Assembly (NCBI GenBank): GCA_030682575.1 | Contig: JAUXNX010000012.1 | Location: forward strand, 372,001 to 436,000 | DNA length: 64,000 nucleotides | Source of the DNA: Gammaproteobacteria bacterium | Lineage (GTDB): Bacteria; Pseudomonadota; Gammaproteobacteria; Pseudomonadales; Pseudohongiellaceae | Direction of reading: 5' to 3' | Shown here: positions 18,146-28,424 of the stretch, piece by piece | Layout: each line of letters starts with the position of its first letter | Position numbering within the stretch: the first letter of the stretch is position 1 | The notes under the pieces: generated by a model | The model's input: only the letters and a program-made list of their open reading frames with translations | Databases searched by the model: none | What the model was told of the DNA's origin: nothing | Position numbers and translations under genes: made by a program

Positions 18146-19650
18146 CGCAGCATACTCTCTCAGAGACTACCACAGAGGCACTCTTCCGTCCGGTGATGGT
18201 ACTGATGTCCGGCAGACTGCTGGGCTTCATTGCAGCGTTCGCAATCCCGATCGTGCTGGCACGTGTGTTTGACCAGCACGACTTCGGCACCTACAAGCAG
18301 CTCTTTCTCATTCATGCCACGTTGTTTGGTTTTGCACAGTTGGGGATGGCGGAAAGCCTCTACTATTTTCTGCCCATGGAATCTCAACGCAGCGGTGCAT
18401 ACATACTCAACGCCATAGTTGTGATGGGAGGAGCGGGCCTGCTGTGTGCATTGCTGCTCTGGTGGCAACGAGATGTAGTCGCGGCGCTGCTGAACAATAC
18501 AGAACTGATTCCATACATCCCGTATGTCGGACTGTATCTGCTGCTGATTCTTCTGGGATTGGTGCTCGAAATCGTGCTGACTGCAAGACGCATGCATATG
18601 GGTGCGTCATTCAGTTATGCCGGAAGCGACCTGTTGCGAGCACTTTTCTTAGTCGTGCCTGTACTGTTGGTTGCTGATCTGAATTGGTTGATGACAGGTG
18701 CGGTGGCATTCGCGCTGGTCAAGCTGATCGTTACACTGCTCTATCTGATTCGCTCAAGAGATATTGAACTCAGAACAGACAGGCAACATTTGCGCCGACA
18801 TCTTGCGTACGCCTTGCCGTTCGGGTTTGCAGGCGTCATTGAAGTCCTGCAGCTCAATTTTCATCTGTATGCCGTGTCGTTCGCCTTCGACGCTGCCACC
18901 TTCGCAATCTATTCCGTTGGCTGCTTGCAGGTGCCACTGCTCGACATTCTCACGTCCACCACTTCGAGCGTGATGATGGTCAACATGCGCCAGAAAGTGA
19001 TGCAAAAGGACTACGCTGCAGTCCTGGCGATCTGGCTCGATTCCGTGCGCAAGGTATCACTGCTCCTGCTGCCACTGATCACGCTGCTTCTACTGGTAGC
19101 GCCAATATTGATTGTCCTGTTGTTCGGCGAGGCCTATCGGGACAGCGTCCCGGTATTCATGGTATGGACAGCCAGCACTGTGCTGACCTGCATGTTGACC
19201 GACAGCGTACTGCGCGTCTTTGCACAGAATCGCTACCTGATTTTTCAGAATCTTGTACGGCTGGCGATCGTGGTGCTGCTTATCCAATTCTTTCTCGATC
19301 AGCTCGGGCTTATAGGAGCAGTGCTGGTCACTACATTCGCAAGTGTCGTCATCAAGATCATGGCACTGCACAGGGTCAGCACACTTATGCAGGTGTCGTG
19401 GCGGGCACTGTTGCCGTGGCGCAGCATGATGCTCACGACACTGATTTGCGGTGCCGCGCTGCTGCCATCCATGCTGATCATGGCACTCCTGGCGCTGTCG
19501 CCACTACTTACTCTGATAATTGTCAGCGCAGTATTCACCTTGACCTACGCTCTGCTGTTGCTGCTGGCAGGCCCTGTGACTCGGAACGAGAAAAGCCAAC
19601 TGCTGGCGTGGCTCTCGGCGCCGCTGCTGCGCCATCGAATCAATCTCTAA
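18142..19650 (+). CDS. Polysaccharide flippase, Wzx/MATE-like
   Basis: 502 residues from the ATG in the ATGA overlap with the deacetylase gene. Twelve to fourteen hydrophobic helices are visible. The N-terminus has RPVMVLMSGRLLGFIAAFAI followed by LARVFDQHDFGTYKQLF, the usual start of the polysaccharide synthase/Wzx family. It would turn lipid-linked repeat units from the cytoplasmic to the periplasmic face for the polymerase. No soluble domain is attached. Confidence 0.9.
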   Translation: MTQHTLSETTTEALFRPVMVLMSGRLLGFIAAFAIPIVLARVFDQHDFGTYKQLFLIHATLFGFAQLGMAESLYYFLPMESQRSGAYILNAIVVMGGAGLLCALLLWWQRDVVAALLNNTELIPYIPYVGLYLLLILLGLVLEIVLTARRMHMGASFSYAGSDLLRALFLVVPVLLVADLNWLMTGAVAFALVKLIVTLLYLIRSRDIELRTDRQHLRRHLAYALPFGFAGVIEVLQLNFHLYAVSFAFDAATFAIYSVGCLQVPLLDILTSTTSSVMMVNMRQKVMQKDYAAVLAIWLDSVRKVSLLLLPLITLLLLVAPILIVLLFGEAYRDSVPVFMVWTASTVLTCMLTDSVLRVFAQNRYLIFQNLVRLAIVVLLIQFFLDQLGLIGAVLVTTFASVVIKIMALHRVSTLMQVSWRALLPWRSMMLTTLICGAALLPSMLIMALLALSPLLTLIIVSAVFTLTYALLLLLAGPVTRNEKSQLLAWLSAPLLRHRINL

Positions 19651-19660
19651 GGTAACTTGT

Positions 19661-21622
19661 ATGTGTGGTATCGCTGGCATAGCTGGAAGCAAAGGACATC
19701 TCGTCCATCACGATGAAATAAAGGCCATGTGTGATGCGCTGATCCATCGTGGACCGGATGACGACGGCTACTTTGTGGAAAACGGCATTGGCATGGGCAT
19801 GCGTCGGCTCAGCATCATTGATGTCAACAATGGAGATCAGCCTGCATGGAATGAGACTCACGACATTTGCGTCGTGCTCAATGGCGAGATCTACAATTAT
19901 CAGGAGCTACGCCTCGAACTTATTGAACGAGGTCACGTGTTCAGAAACGGCTCCGATACCGAAGTCATCGTGCACCTGTATGAAGAAATGGGAGAGTCAT
20001 GCGTTGACCGTCTGCGTGGCATGTTTGCATTCGCGGTGTGGGACAGGAAAAAGGAGGTTCTCATTCTGGCCCGGGATCGGCTTGGCATCAAACCCCTTTA
20101 CTATGCTGAAGTGAATGGCCGCCTGTTGTTTGCCTCAGAGATGAAGGCGCTGCTGCAGTTGCCGGACATCAAGAAGGAATTCAACTGGGCCTCCGTCAGT
20201 TATCTTTTCTCATTCTTGTCTACTCCTCCGAGTGAAAGCATTCTTGCAGGAGTTCACAAACTCCAGCCAGGTACACTTCTGCGATTTTCACGGGATGCAA
20301 AGCTGCAGTTGCAGCAATATTGGGACATCCAATTTTCTCCAGATCATGCTCGCAGTGAGGCAGCCACGATCGAGATCCTGCAAGAGAAACTTGACGATGC
20401 GGTGCGCTATTGCATGGTCAGCGACGTGCCTGTCGGTGCATTCCTGAGCGGTGGACTGGACTCCAGTGCAGTCGTCGCGCTGATGGCAAAAAGTCAGCAA
20501 ACTCCCGTCAAGACCTTCTCCATCGGATTCTCCAACGCAGACTACGATGAAACCCGATTTGCGCGCGAGGTGTCCGAAGCGCTGGGCACAGAGCATCATG
20601 AAATGACTCTGCAGTCAGACGCAGCGGAACTCATGCACGAACTGGCGTGGTTTCTTGATGAGCCGTTTGGAGATTCATCTGCGATTCCGACTTACATGGT
20701 GTCACAACTGGCTGCCAGGCACGTCAAGGTCATTCTGTCTGGAGACGGTGGTGATGAGGTGTTTGCAGGCTATGACAAATACCTGGTGGAGAACCGCGAG
20801 CGGTCCAGACCGCAACTACCGCAACCCCTGCTGAGAATGATTGGTTCCTTGTCAGCTCTTTTGCCCGAGGGGGTCAAGGGGCGCAATTACCTCCGACACA
20901 TGACGCTGCAGGGATCAGATCGCTATCTGGATTCATCCACCCTCTACTCCCTCGATCAGAAGACTTCCCTGTTCAATCCACAGTTCGCGGAGCAGGTCCT
21001 GGCGTGTGACGCATGGCGTGACGCAGCCAGGACGTTGTCCAGGTCGGGCGACACACATTGGCTGTCCTCACTCCAATATCAGGACATCAAGAACTATCTG
21101 CCTCTGGATATTCTGACCAAGGTAGACCGCATGAGCATGGCCAATTCGCTGGAAGTGCGAGTTCCCCTTCTCGATCACAAACTGCTGGAGTTTGCCGCCA
21201 CGATTCCTGCTGACATGCGTCTGAAACAAGGCCAGACCAAGTATATATTCAAGCAGGCAATGCGCGGGCTATTGCCAGAACCCATCATTGATCGTCGCAA
21301 GCAGGGTTTTGCGATTCCTCTGGGTCAGTGGTTTCGAGGCGATCTGAACAGCTTTGTGCGCGAACTGCTGCTGTCCGAGCGCTGTCTCGCCCGTGGCATA
21401 TTCAACGCGAACTACATCCGCAAGTTGATCACACTGCATGACCAGGGTCGGCCACTGGCTCAACATTTATGGGTGCTGATTTCCTTTGAACTCTGGTGTC
21501 GCAGATACATGGACCAGAACCTTGTCAACGTCACATTGCGCAACAGAGCTCCCAGCACAGTCAGACGCAACGTCATTGCACACTGCCCGGAAATTCTCCA
21601 CAGCTATTCGGAAGGGCGGTAA
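19661..21622 (+). CDS. asnB: AsnB-type glutamine amidotransferase, copy 1
   Basis: 653 residues from an ATG with AAGG upstream. The second residue is the nucleophilic cysteine (MCGIAGIAG), and the class II glutaminase domain continues with RGPDDDGYF, LNGEIYNY and GSDTEVIVH. The synthetase domain has the PP-loop FLSGGLDSSAVVA near residue 260, followed by FGDSSAIPTY and SGDGGDEVFAGYD. Known family members amidate aspartate. Relatives within exopolysaccharide operons are thought to amidate uronic-acid carboxyls. Two copies in one operon that also holds two uronate-forming dehydrogenases support the latter reading. Confidence 0.9.
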   Translation: MCGIAGIAGSKGHLVHHDEIKAMCDALIHRGPDDDGYFVENGIGMGMRRLSIIDVNNGDQPAWNETHDICVVLNGEIYNYQELRLELIERGHVFRNGSDTEVIVHLYEEMGESCVDRLRGMFAFAVWDRKKEVLILARDRLGIKPLYYAEVNGRLLFASEMKALLQLPDIKKEFNWASVSYLFSFLSTPPSESILAGVHKLQPGTLLRFSRDAKLQLQQYWDIQFSPDHARSEAATIEILQEKLDDAVRYCMVSDVPVGAFLSGGLDSSAVVALMAKSQQTPVKTFSIGFSNADYDETRFAREVSEALGTEHHEMTLQSDAAELMHELAWFLDEPFGDSSAIPTYMVSQLAARHVKVILSGDGGDEVFAGYDKYLVENRERSRPQLPQPLLRMIGSLSALLPEGVKGRNYLRHMTLQGSDRYLDSSTLYSLDQKTSLFNPQFAEQVLACDAWRDAARTLSRSGDTHWLSSLQYQDIKNYLPLDILTKVDRMSMANSLEVRVPLLDHKLLEFAATIPADMRLKQGQTKYIFKQAMRGLLPEPIIDRRKQGFAIPLGQWFRGDLNSFVRELLLSERCLARGIFNANYIRKLITLHDQGRPLAQHLWVLISFELWCRRYMDQNLVNVTLRNRAPSTVRRNVIAHCPEILHSYSEGR

Positions 21623-21672
21623 CCGCCAGCTACTCACAACTCCATACACTCTCACTCGCACGGAATCACTCA

Positions 21673-22773
21673 ATGACTACGCAAGACTATCTGATCGACG
21701 CCGTCGCGCCCCGCCAGCGAGTGGCCGTAGTAGCTCCCAGCCTGGAAATTCTGGGAGGGCAAGGTGTTCAAGCTGCGGCTTTGATGGCGGCGCTTCAGGA
21801 TGAAGGCTTTCATGTCAGTTTTGTGCCGGTGAATCCACGCTTTCCGAATGCTCTGAGCTGGCTGCGCAGGATTCCCTATGTGCGCACTGTGCTCAATCAA
21901 GTGCTCTATCGATGGCAGTTGCGGCAGTTGCAGGGCGTAGACGTCGTACATCTGTTTTCCGCATCGTATTGGTCGTTTCTGCTCTGCCAGGTGCCGGCCA
22001 TAAAGGCAGCTCAGCGCTATGGCAAACCGGTCATCCTCAACTACCACAGTGGCGAAGCGGACGATCATCTGCGCAACTGGGGTACTCGGGTGCATCCGTG
22101 GTTGCGGATGGTTGACAGAATCGTCGTGCCATCGCTGTATCTTCAGCAGGTTTTTGCACGCCACGGTTATAGCGCACAGATCATTCCCAACATGGTCAAG
22201 CTCAGTCAGTTCCACTTTCGCTCGCGCTCACCACTGCGACCGGTGTTGCTGTCAGTGCGAAATCTCGAATCCATCTACCGGGTAGAAAACACACTGTCTG
22301 CCTACGCGCTGCTGAAGAAAAAATTGCCAAAGGCTTCACTCATCGTTGCGGGCTACGGAAGTCAGGAAGCCGCACTGAAGGAACAGGTGCGACAGCAGGG
22401 ACTGCAGGATGTCAGTTTTGCAGGACGTGTAGAGCCTGCCGATATCGCGGCGCTCTACGACAGAGCAGACATCTTCATCAATTCCTCCGTCGTGGATAAC
22501 CAGCCTGTCTCCATTCTCGAAGCCTTTGCGGCCGGCTTGCCGGTGATCAGCACACCGACGGGTGACATAGAGTTCATGATCCAGCATGAGAAAACCGGGC
22601 TCCTGGTTCCTCCCGGCAATCCCGATGCAATCGCCGAGGCTGTGCTCTGGCTTCTCTCGCATCAGGCAGAAGCAATACAGATGGCAACTGCCGCCCGCCT
22701 GGAAGTCGAAAAATACACGTGGCGCAACGTCAGAACCGAATGGGAAAAATTGTTCAGCGGAGCACAATCATGA
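21673..22773 (+). CDS. Glycosyltransferase family 4
   Basis: 366 residues from the ATG at 21673 with CGGA upstream. The frame stays open 59 codons further back, but that part has no family character. The donor loop VVAPSLEILGGQGVQAAALM and the C-terminal EPADIAALYDRADIFINSSV and QPVSILEAFAAGLPVISTPTGDIEF motifs place it in GT4. It overlaps the following heparinase-like gene by four bases, so the two are translationally coupled. Confidence 0.9.
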   Translation: MTTQDYLIDAVAPRQRVAVVAPSLEILGGQGVQAAALMAALQDEGFHVSFVPVNPRFPNALSWLRRIPYVRTVLNQVLYRWQLRQLQGVDVVHLFSASYWSFLLCQVPAIKAAQRYGKPVILNYHSGEADDHLRNWGTRVHPWLRMVDRIVVPSLYLQQVFARHGYSAQIIPNMVKLSQFHFRSRSPLRPVLLSVRNLESIYRVENTLSAYALLKKKLPKASLIVAGYGSQEAALKEQVRQQGLQDVSFAGRVEPADIAALYDRADIFINSSVVDNQPVSILEAFAAGLPVISTPTGDIEFMIQHEKTGLLVPPGNPDAIAEAVLWLLSHQAEAIQMATAARLEVEKYTWRNVRTEWEKLFSGAQS

Positions 22774-25037
22774 AGCTTCAGAAACTGTTCACCATGGCAC
22801 CTGCGGAAATGGCTTTTCGAGGACGTCAGGCCGTCTTCAAGACGGTAGAGAGAGTCAGCACCTCGCCGGGGGATCAGGCCCGGGAGGTGAATGAACTATT
22901 CAAAAGTCTCAATGACAATGGTCATGATGTTGACAGTCCCGCCATGTTGTTCCGCCAGGGCTATCCGGAATTTGCCACCAGAAGTCTGCAATCCGGCTTC
23001 AGGGCAGCGTCGCCGCTGCGTTTCTTCGCAGGCGCCAGCGACGTGCTGGTTCCCGAATTGATCAATCTGTATCTGCCACAGGCGCGGCTGGACATCATCA
23101 AGTCAGCCGATGCCGTATGTGCAGGAGAATTCGATACGCTGGGCTATGGACGTCTGCGCTTTTCTGACAAGGACAACCACCACAAGATCAACTGGCATCT
23201 GGATGCTGTCTCCGGCAAGGTATCGCCACTGCTGCACTGGAGCCGCATCAATCCTCTGGATTTTTCCCAGGTTGGGGACCACAAGGTCGTTTGGGAGCTG
23301 AATCGCCACCAATGGATGATCGAACTGGCGCTGGCATGGCAACTGACAGGTGAAGAACGGTATGCGCTGGTCTTCATGCAGCGCGTGCGCGCATGGATGC
23401 AGGATAATCCGCCTGGCATCGGCATCAACTGGTGCAGCTCTCTGGAGGTCTCCTATCGACTGATCTCCTGGAGCTGGGCTCTGGTAATGTTCAGAAATTG
23501 CGAAGCGTTGTCTGCGCACATGCACTTGAGCATGACGTCATGGCTGCAGGCACACGCACAGCATATCGAGCGCTATCTCTCCGTTTACTACTCCCCCAAC
23601 ACACATCTCACCGGCGAGGCGCTGGGGTTGTTCTATGCCGGCGTGCTGTTCCCCGATATCACCGATGCCGAGCGCTGGCGCACGCTGGGCAGAAAACTTT
23701 TGCTGGAGCAACTGACGCGCCAGGTGCACGACGATGGCGTGTATTTTGAACAGTCCACGCGCTACCAGTACTACACCGTGGAAATCTATCTGCATTTCAT
23801 GATTCTGTCGCAGCGCCATGGTGACACTCTGCCGGAAAACTTCTCTGCGCGGCTGCAGTCGATGCTTGATTTTCTATTGAACCTGCGGCGCCCGGATGGT
23901 TCGTTTCCTCAGATTGGCGACACCGATGGTGGTTGCCTGCTGCCACTGGTGCACCGGGGGTCAGGTGACTTTCGCGCACTTTTTTCGGTGGCCGCTGCTC
24001 TGTTCCGACGGGAAGACTATGCATGGGCCGCTGGCGGCAGTACGCCGGAACTGATCTGCCTTCTGGGACCACCGGGACACTATGGGTATCTGGCTCTGAA
24101 ACATAAGGCACCCGCAGTGATTGCTTCACGTCACTATCCCGAAGGGGGCTACGTGATCATGCGCAGCGACTGGCGGACACGCGGACATCAGCTCATTCTC
24201 GATGTCGGCCCATTGGGTTGTCCAGACAGTGCAGCGCACGGTCACGCAGATCTTCTCTCCATCCAGTGCAGCGCATACGGCGACAATTATCTGGTCGATC
24301 CCGGATCCGGCAACTACACCGCTGATCCGTACTGGCGCAACTATTTCCGCAGCACACACGCCCATAGCGCCGTAACTGTAGATGGTCTGTCGCAAATGGA
24401 ACCGGATGGCCCGTTCGGTTGGCGTGGTCCGCGCTCCAGAGTCAACCTGCACAGCTACGACACGACTCCTCTACTGACACTGGTGGATGCGAGTCACGAT
24501 GCGTGGGCGCACCTGCCCGATCCTGTTGTGCACCGGCGCCGAATCATGTTTGTCCGACAGCGCTACTGGGTAATGGTGGACGACTTGAGTGCGCAGCAGG
24601 AGCACGAATTCGCACTGCATTTTCAGTTCGCACCGATAGCCGTCACGCTGGAAGGCAACGGCTGGGTGCGGGCATACGGAGAACGAGGCAGTTGCCTGCA
24701 GATGCATGTCAGTGCCAGCAGCCTGGTGAATTGCACCATCAGCACCGGCGAGCGTCATCCGGCAGCAGGCTGGATCTCTGACAACTACGGGCATCAGGCC
24801 CCTGCTCCTGCACTGCGCTGTACCGCACGATCCGCATTGCCAATGCGCTTCATCACCATTCTTCTGCCCCAGGCAGAGGCTGATGCTGACACTCCCGATA
24901 TGCTTGTCAGCCAGTCACTGCTCAACCCCGGCACGCACTTTCTGCAGATCCAAATCGATAACACTTGCACCGATCAGATTGTGGTGTCTGACGATGACAT
25001 CACCATCACTCAGGGAAAGCTTACATGTGCGGAATAG
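22770..25037 (+). CDS. Heparinase II/III-like protein
   Basis: 755 residues from the ATG in the ATGA overlap. The N-terminal half is an alpha-helical toroid (EERYALVFMQRVRAWMQDNP, EVSYRLISWSWALVMFRN). The C-terminal half is the beta-sheet heparinase II/III domain with GCPDSAAHGHADLLSI, NYLVDPGSGNYTADP and FRSTHAHSAVTVDG. The family cleaves or modifies uronic-acid-containing polymers by beta-elimination. No clear signal peptide is visible, which is common for the copies located in exopolysaccharide operons. It may edit or trim the polymer it is encoded with. The end overlaps the second amidotransferase by thirteen bases. Confidence 0.86.
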   Translation: MKLQKLFTMAPAEMAFRGRQAVFKTVERVSTSPGDQAREVNELFKSLNDNGHDVDSPAMLFRQGYPEFATRSLQSGFRAASPLRFFAGASDVLVPELINLYLPQARLDIIKSADAVCAGEFDTLGYGRLRFSDKDNHHKINWHLDAVSGKVSPLLHWSRINPLDFSQVGDHKVVWELNRHQWMIELALAWQLTGEERYALVFMQRVRAWMQDNPPGIGINWCSSLEVSYRLISWSWALVMFRNCEALSAHMHLSMTSWLQAHAQHIERYLSVYYSPNTHLTGEALGLFYAGVLFPDITDAERWRTLGRKLLLEQLTRQVHDDGVYFEQSTRYQYYTVEIYLHFMILSQRHGDTLPENFSARLQSMLDFLLNLRRPDGSFPQIGDTDGGCLLPLVHRGSGDFRALFSVAAALFRREDYAWAAGGSTPELICLLGPPGHYGYLALKHKAPAVIASRHYPEGGYVIMRSDWRTRGHQLILDVGPLGCPDSAAHGHADLLSIQCSAYGDNYLVDPGSGNYTADPYWRNYFRSTHAHSAVTVDGLSQMEPDGPFGWRGPRSRVNLHSYDTTPLLTLVDASHDAWAHLPDPVVHRRRIMFVRQRYWVMVDDLSAQQEHEFALHFQFAPIAVTLEGNGWVRAYGERGSCLQMHVSASSLVNCTISTGERHPAAGWISDNYGHQAPAPALRCTARSALPMRFITILLPQAEADADTPDMLVSQSLLNPGTHFLQIQIDNTCTDQIVVSDDDITITQGKLTCAE

Positions 25038-27004
25038 CGGGCATATTGAAATTCGACTCAACAGAGCATGTGCACGAAGACGTTCTTACCGGTATGCGCG
25101 ATACGCTCAGACATCGCGGGCCGGACGGTGCTGGCAACATGATCGATGGCAGAATCGGCCTGGCTCACCGACGCCTGGCCATCATTGATATCGCAGGCGG
25201 GCATCAGCCCATGCCGAACAGTGCGCGCGATTGCTGGATCACCTACAACGGCGAGCTGTACAACTACAAAACGCTGCGCATGCAACTGGAGGCGCTGGGT
25301 CGCCGCTTCGAATCACAATCCGACACTGAAGTGCTGCTGTGTGCCTACGAAGTCTATGGTGAAGCCTGCGTGGAAATGCTGGAGGGTATGTTTGCCTTTG
25401 CAATCTGGGACAAGCGCCGCCAACAACTGTTCATGGCCCGCGACAGACTCGGAATCAAACCGCTCTACTACAGCGTATCGGAATCGGAGCTGCGCTTTGC
25501 ATCAGAGATCAAGGCGCTGCTGATCTCACCCACGCAGACGCACACATTCAACTCCGCAGTGCTGCCGGACTTTCTCGCCAACCGCTACCTTGCAGGCAGC
25601 GAGACTTTCTTTACCGGCATCCACAAGTTGCTTCCGGCCCATACCATGATCTGGACGGCGAAGGATGGATTCCAGCAACACCACTACTGGCAGCCACCGC
25701 TGACGAAAGAAGAACCCAACAGCACCGCACAGGATTATGTCGAACAGGTGCGCACGGTGCTGAGTGACGCCGTGCGCAGCCATCTGATCAGCGATGTGCC
25801 GGTGGGACTGTTTCTGTCTGGCGGGCTGGATTCCACCGCTCTGGCTGCGATCATGGCGCCCATGTTGGACACGCCGATCAAGACCTTCTCTGTCGGCTTC
25901 AGCGAGGCCAGCGCCAACGAACTGTCCTACGCAAGAATCGCGGCGCAGGCAGTTGGATCGGAGCATCGCGATCTCGAAGTGACTGCGGAGCAATTCTTCG
26001 CAGCACTGCCTCATCTGATCTGGCATGAAGACGAACCACTCGCGTTCACTTCCAGTGTGCCGTTGCATCTGCTGTCAAAACTGGCCAGTGAACACGTCAA
26101 GGTGGTGCTTACCGGAGAGGGTGCCGACGAGCTGTTCATCGGCTACGACTATCGTTACCGGATGACGGCCTTCAACCAACGCTGGGGAAAACGTTTCAAT
26201 CGCGTCAGCAGCGCACGCGCCAGAAATGCCATCGCTGGCATCATTCCGCATCTGCCCTACGGTATTCGTCGCTATGCCGAGCGCAGTTTCATGTCGCTGG
26301 GCACTGAACCGAGAAAATTGTTCTGTGAAAACTTTTCCGTATTTCGCGCCTCGCATCGCAGCGCACTGCTGAATAAAAGTAACGCAGAAACCGTTGACCC
26401 CCATCGGCGCACTCTGGACTTTTTCACCGCGGCAGGTGACGACATCATCCAGTGCATGAGCCATGCTGATCTGCAGACCTACCTTGTGGAGCTGTTGATG
26501 AAGCAGGATCAGATGAGCATGTCGGCCTCGCTGGAGAGCCGGGTGCCATTCCTGGACAATCGCCTGGTGGAGCTTGTCGCGGCCATTCCGGCTCGCTTCA
26601 AACTGCAAGGATGGGAAACCAAATCTCTGCTGCGTGATGCCGTCCGCGACATTGTGCCGCCCGCAATTCTGAATCGGAAGAAGATGGGCTTCCCGGTACC
26701 TATCAGTGCGTGGTTGCGCGGTCCTTACTGGCCTTTGCTGGACAGCGTGGTCCTGGGACACCGGGCACGGGCCCGCGGGCTGTTTGATCCGGACGCGGTG
26801 TATCGAATGGCTCATGATCATCGCATGGGCACCGCTGACCACGGAGAGCGACTTTGGCTATTGCTGAATCTGGAATTGTGGCAGCGCATGTTCGTGGACG
26901 GGGAGCTTCCTGCCGACGTGTATTCCGACAATCCCCGCGTGAGAAACATGGTGCATCAATCACGTCGCTCCGGCGACCTCCTGGCGGGCTCATTTCATGA
27001 ATGA
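25025..27004 (+). CDS. asnB: AsnB-type glutamine amidotransferase, copy 2
   Basis: 659 residues starting MCGIAGILKFD, with the nucleophile cysteine at position 2. Glutaminase motifs HRGPDGAGN and YNGELYNYKTLR are present, the PP-loop reads FLSGGLDSTALAA, and TGEGADELFIGYDYRYR follows. It resembles copy 1 throughout but is clearly diverged and belongs to the branch that reads GEGADE rather than GDGGDE. The start lies within the end of the heparinase-like gene and its stop overlaps the next glycosyltransferase by eight bases, so it is part of a tightly coupled block. Confidence 0.9.
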   Translation: MCGIAGILKFDSTEHVHEDVLTGMRDTLRHRGPDGAGNMIDGRIGLAHRRLAIIDIAGGHQPMPNSARDCWITYNGELYNYKTLRMQLEALGRRFESQSDTEVLLCAYEVYGEACVEMLEGMFAFAIWDKRRQQLFMARDRLGIKPLYYSVSESELRFASEIKALLISPTQTHTFNSAVLPDFLANRYLAGSETFFTGIHKLLPAHTMIWTAKDGFQQHHYWQPPLTKEEPNSTAQDYVEQVRTVLSDAVRSHLISDVPVGLFLSGGLDSTALAAIMAPMLDTPIKTFSVGFSEASANELSYARIAAQAVGSEHRDLEVTAEQFFAALPHLIWHEDEPLAFTSSVPLHLLSKLASEHVKVVLTGEGADELFIGYDYRYRMTAFNQRWGKRFNRVSSARARNAIAGIIPHLPYGIRRYAERSFMSLGTEPRKLFCENFSVFRASHRSALLNKSNAETVDPHRRTLDFFTAAGDDIIQCMSHADLQTYLVELLMKQDQMSMSASLESRVPFLDNRLVELVAAIPARFKLQGWETKSLLRDAVRDIVPPAILNRKKMGFPVPISAWLRGPYWPLLDSVVLGHRARARGLFDPDAVYRMAHDHRMGTADHGERLWLLLNLELWQRMFVDGELPADVYSDNPRVRNMVHQSRRSGDLLAGSFHE

Positions 27005-28385
27005 CAAGACGATCAACGACATGGATATCAAGAAGAAAAGCAAGCACAGCAATCCCACCAGCATGCTGAACGGGGCAATGAATGGCAGCACTGCGAGCAT
27101 GTCAATCATCAACAGCGAACCCGGCAACGACAAGCTGCGAATTCTCTGGGTGAAGATGGGAGGCTTGTGGCCGATCACCTCCGGAGGCCGACTGCGCAGT
27201 TTTCACATCATCAACGAATTGTCACAGCTTCACGACGTCACCGTACTCACGACACACTCTCCCGGTGAAAGCGCGTTTGAACTCAAGACCCAGCTGCCGT
27301 TGTGCAGAAGGGTCGATTCGCGCCCGTTCGCCCCTGCAAAAAGCAAGAGCAGATTCTTTGGCTTTACTGTGCTCAGATCATGGCTGTCACGGTGGCCGGT
27401 TGACCTCTACAAGTACCAATTGCCGGAGCTCCGCAGGGAGGTCGGATTTCTGCTGGCCAGTGGCAATTACGATCTTTGCATTGCCGATTTCATGGCGGCA
27501 GTGCCCAACGTTCCATTTGTTGATGCAACGCCGGTTGTGTTGTTTTCGCATAACGTGGAGTACATGATCTGGCGCCGACTGGGTCAGCACGAGTCCTCGT
27601 GGCTGAAACGTCTGCTGTTGGCAGTCGAGTGGCGCAAGATGCGGCGCGTGGAGGCACAGGCCTGCAACGATGCCCTCGCCACTATCGCGGTTTCGGAAGA
27701 AGATGCTGAAAAACTGCAGGTGACCTCACCGCACGCACTGATCACTTCTGTTCCCACTGGCGTGGATGTCGAGTACTTCAAGCCGGATTTTCGCATCGCA
27801 AGGAATGCCACGGCACTGGTGTTCAGCGGTTCCATGGATTGGGTGCCGAACGAAGATGCCATGCTGTATTTCATTCAGGAAGTGCTTCCGAAAGTGCGGG
27901 AGCGTATTCCACAAACCACGCTGAGCATTGTCGGTCGCAATCCATCACCACGCTTGCGTAAAGTTGCCATGAACGCCCAGGTGGAAGTTACAGGGACAGT
28001 GTCAGACATTCGGCCATGGTTACACAAGGCAGCTGTCTACATCGTTCCCCTGCGCATTGGCGGCGGCACGCGACTGAAAATATACGAAGCCCTGTCAATG
28101 GCCATGCCGGTAGTCTCAACCACCGTCGGTGCCGAGGGTCTGAATCTGCAGGAGGATATACACATCATGCGGGCGGATACTGCTGGCGCTTTTGCGGCCA
28201 GCATCATCACCCTGCTGGAAAACGCAGATCTGCGCGACTCGCTTGGGCGTGAAGGTCGCACATTGATGGAAGAGAACTACGCCTGGTCCAGAATTGCACA
28301 AAAATTTGCGGCGCTCTGCCGCGAAGCCATTGCTACCAGAACTACAGTCAATCACTCAACAGCCACCACCCCCTCTTCGCACTAA
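26997..28385 (+). CDS. Glycosyltransferase family 4 (GT-B), exopolysaccharide type
   Basis: 462 residues. The ATG overlaps the previous stop, and a polar N-terminal extension of about 45 residues precedes the first strand LRILWVKMGGLWPITSGGRL. FSHNVEYMIWRRL marks the acceptor domain, and the C-terminal VFSGSMDWVPNEDAMLYF, VPLRIGGGTRLKIYEALSMA and VSTTVGAEGL are typical of the sugar transferases linked to exosortase-type exopolysaccharide loci. It is the last of a run of six genes joined by overlaps or very short gaps. Confidence 0.88.
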   Translation: MNDKTINDMDIKKKSKHSNPTSMLNGAMNGSTASMSIINSEPGNDKLRILWVKMGGLWPITSGGRLRSFHIINELSQLHDVTVLTTHSPGESAFELKTQLPLCRRVDSRPFAPAKSKSRFFGFTVLRSWLSRWPVDLYKYQLPELRREVGFLLASGNYDLCIADFMAAVPNVPFVDATPVVLFSHNVEYMIWRRLGQHESSWLKRLLLAVEWRKMRRVEAQACNDALATIAVSEEDAEKLQVTSPHALITSVPTGVDVEYFKPDFRIARNATALVFSGSMDWVPNEDAMLYFIQEVLPKVRERIPQTTLSIVGRNPSPRLRKVAMNAQVEVTGTVSDIRPWLHKAAVYIVPLRIGGGTRLKIYEALSMAMPVVSTTVGAEGLNLQEDIHIMRADTAGAFAASIITLLENADLRDSLGREGRTLMEENYAWSRIAQKFAALCREAIATRTTVNHSTATTPSSH

Positions 28386-28424
28386 CCCACTATTCATCAC
28401 GCTCCATCACAACAAGGAAAAATC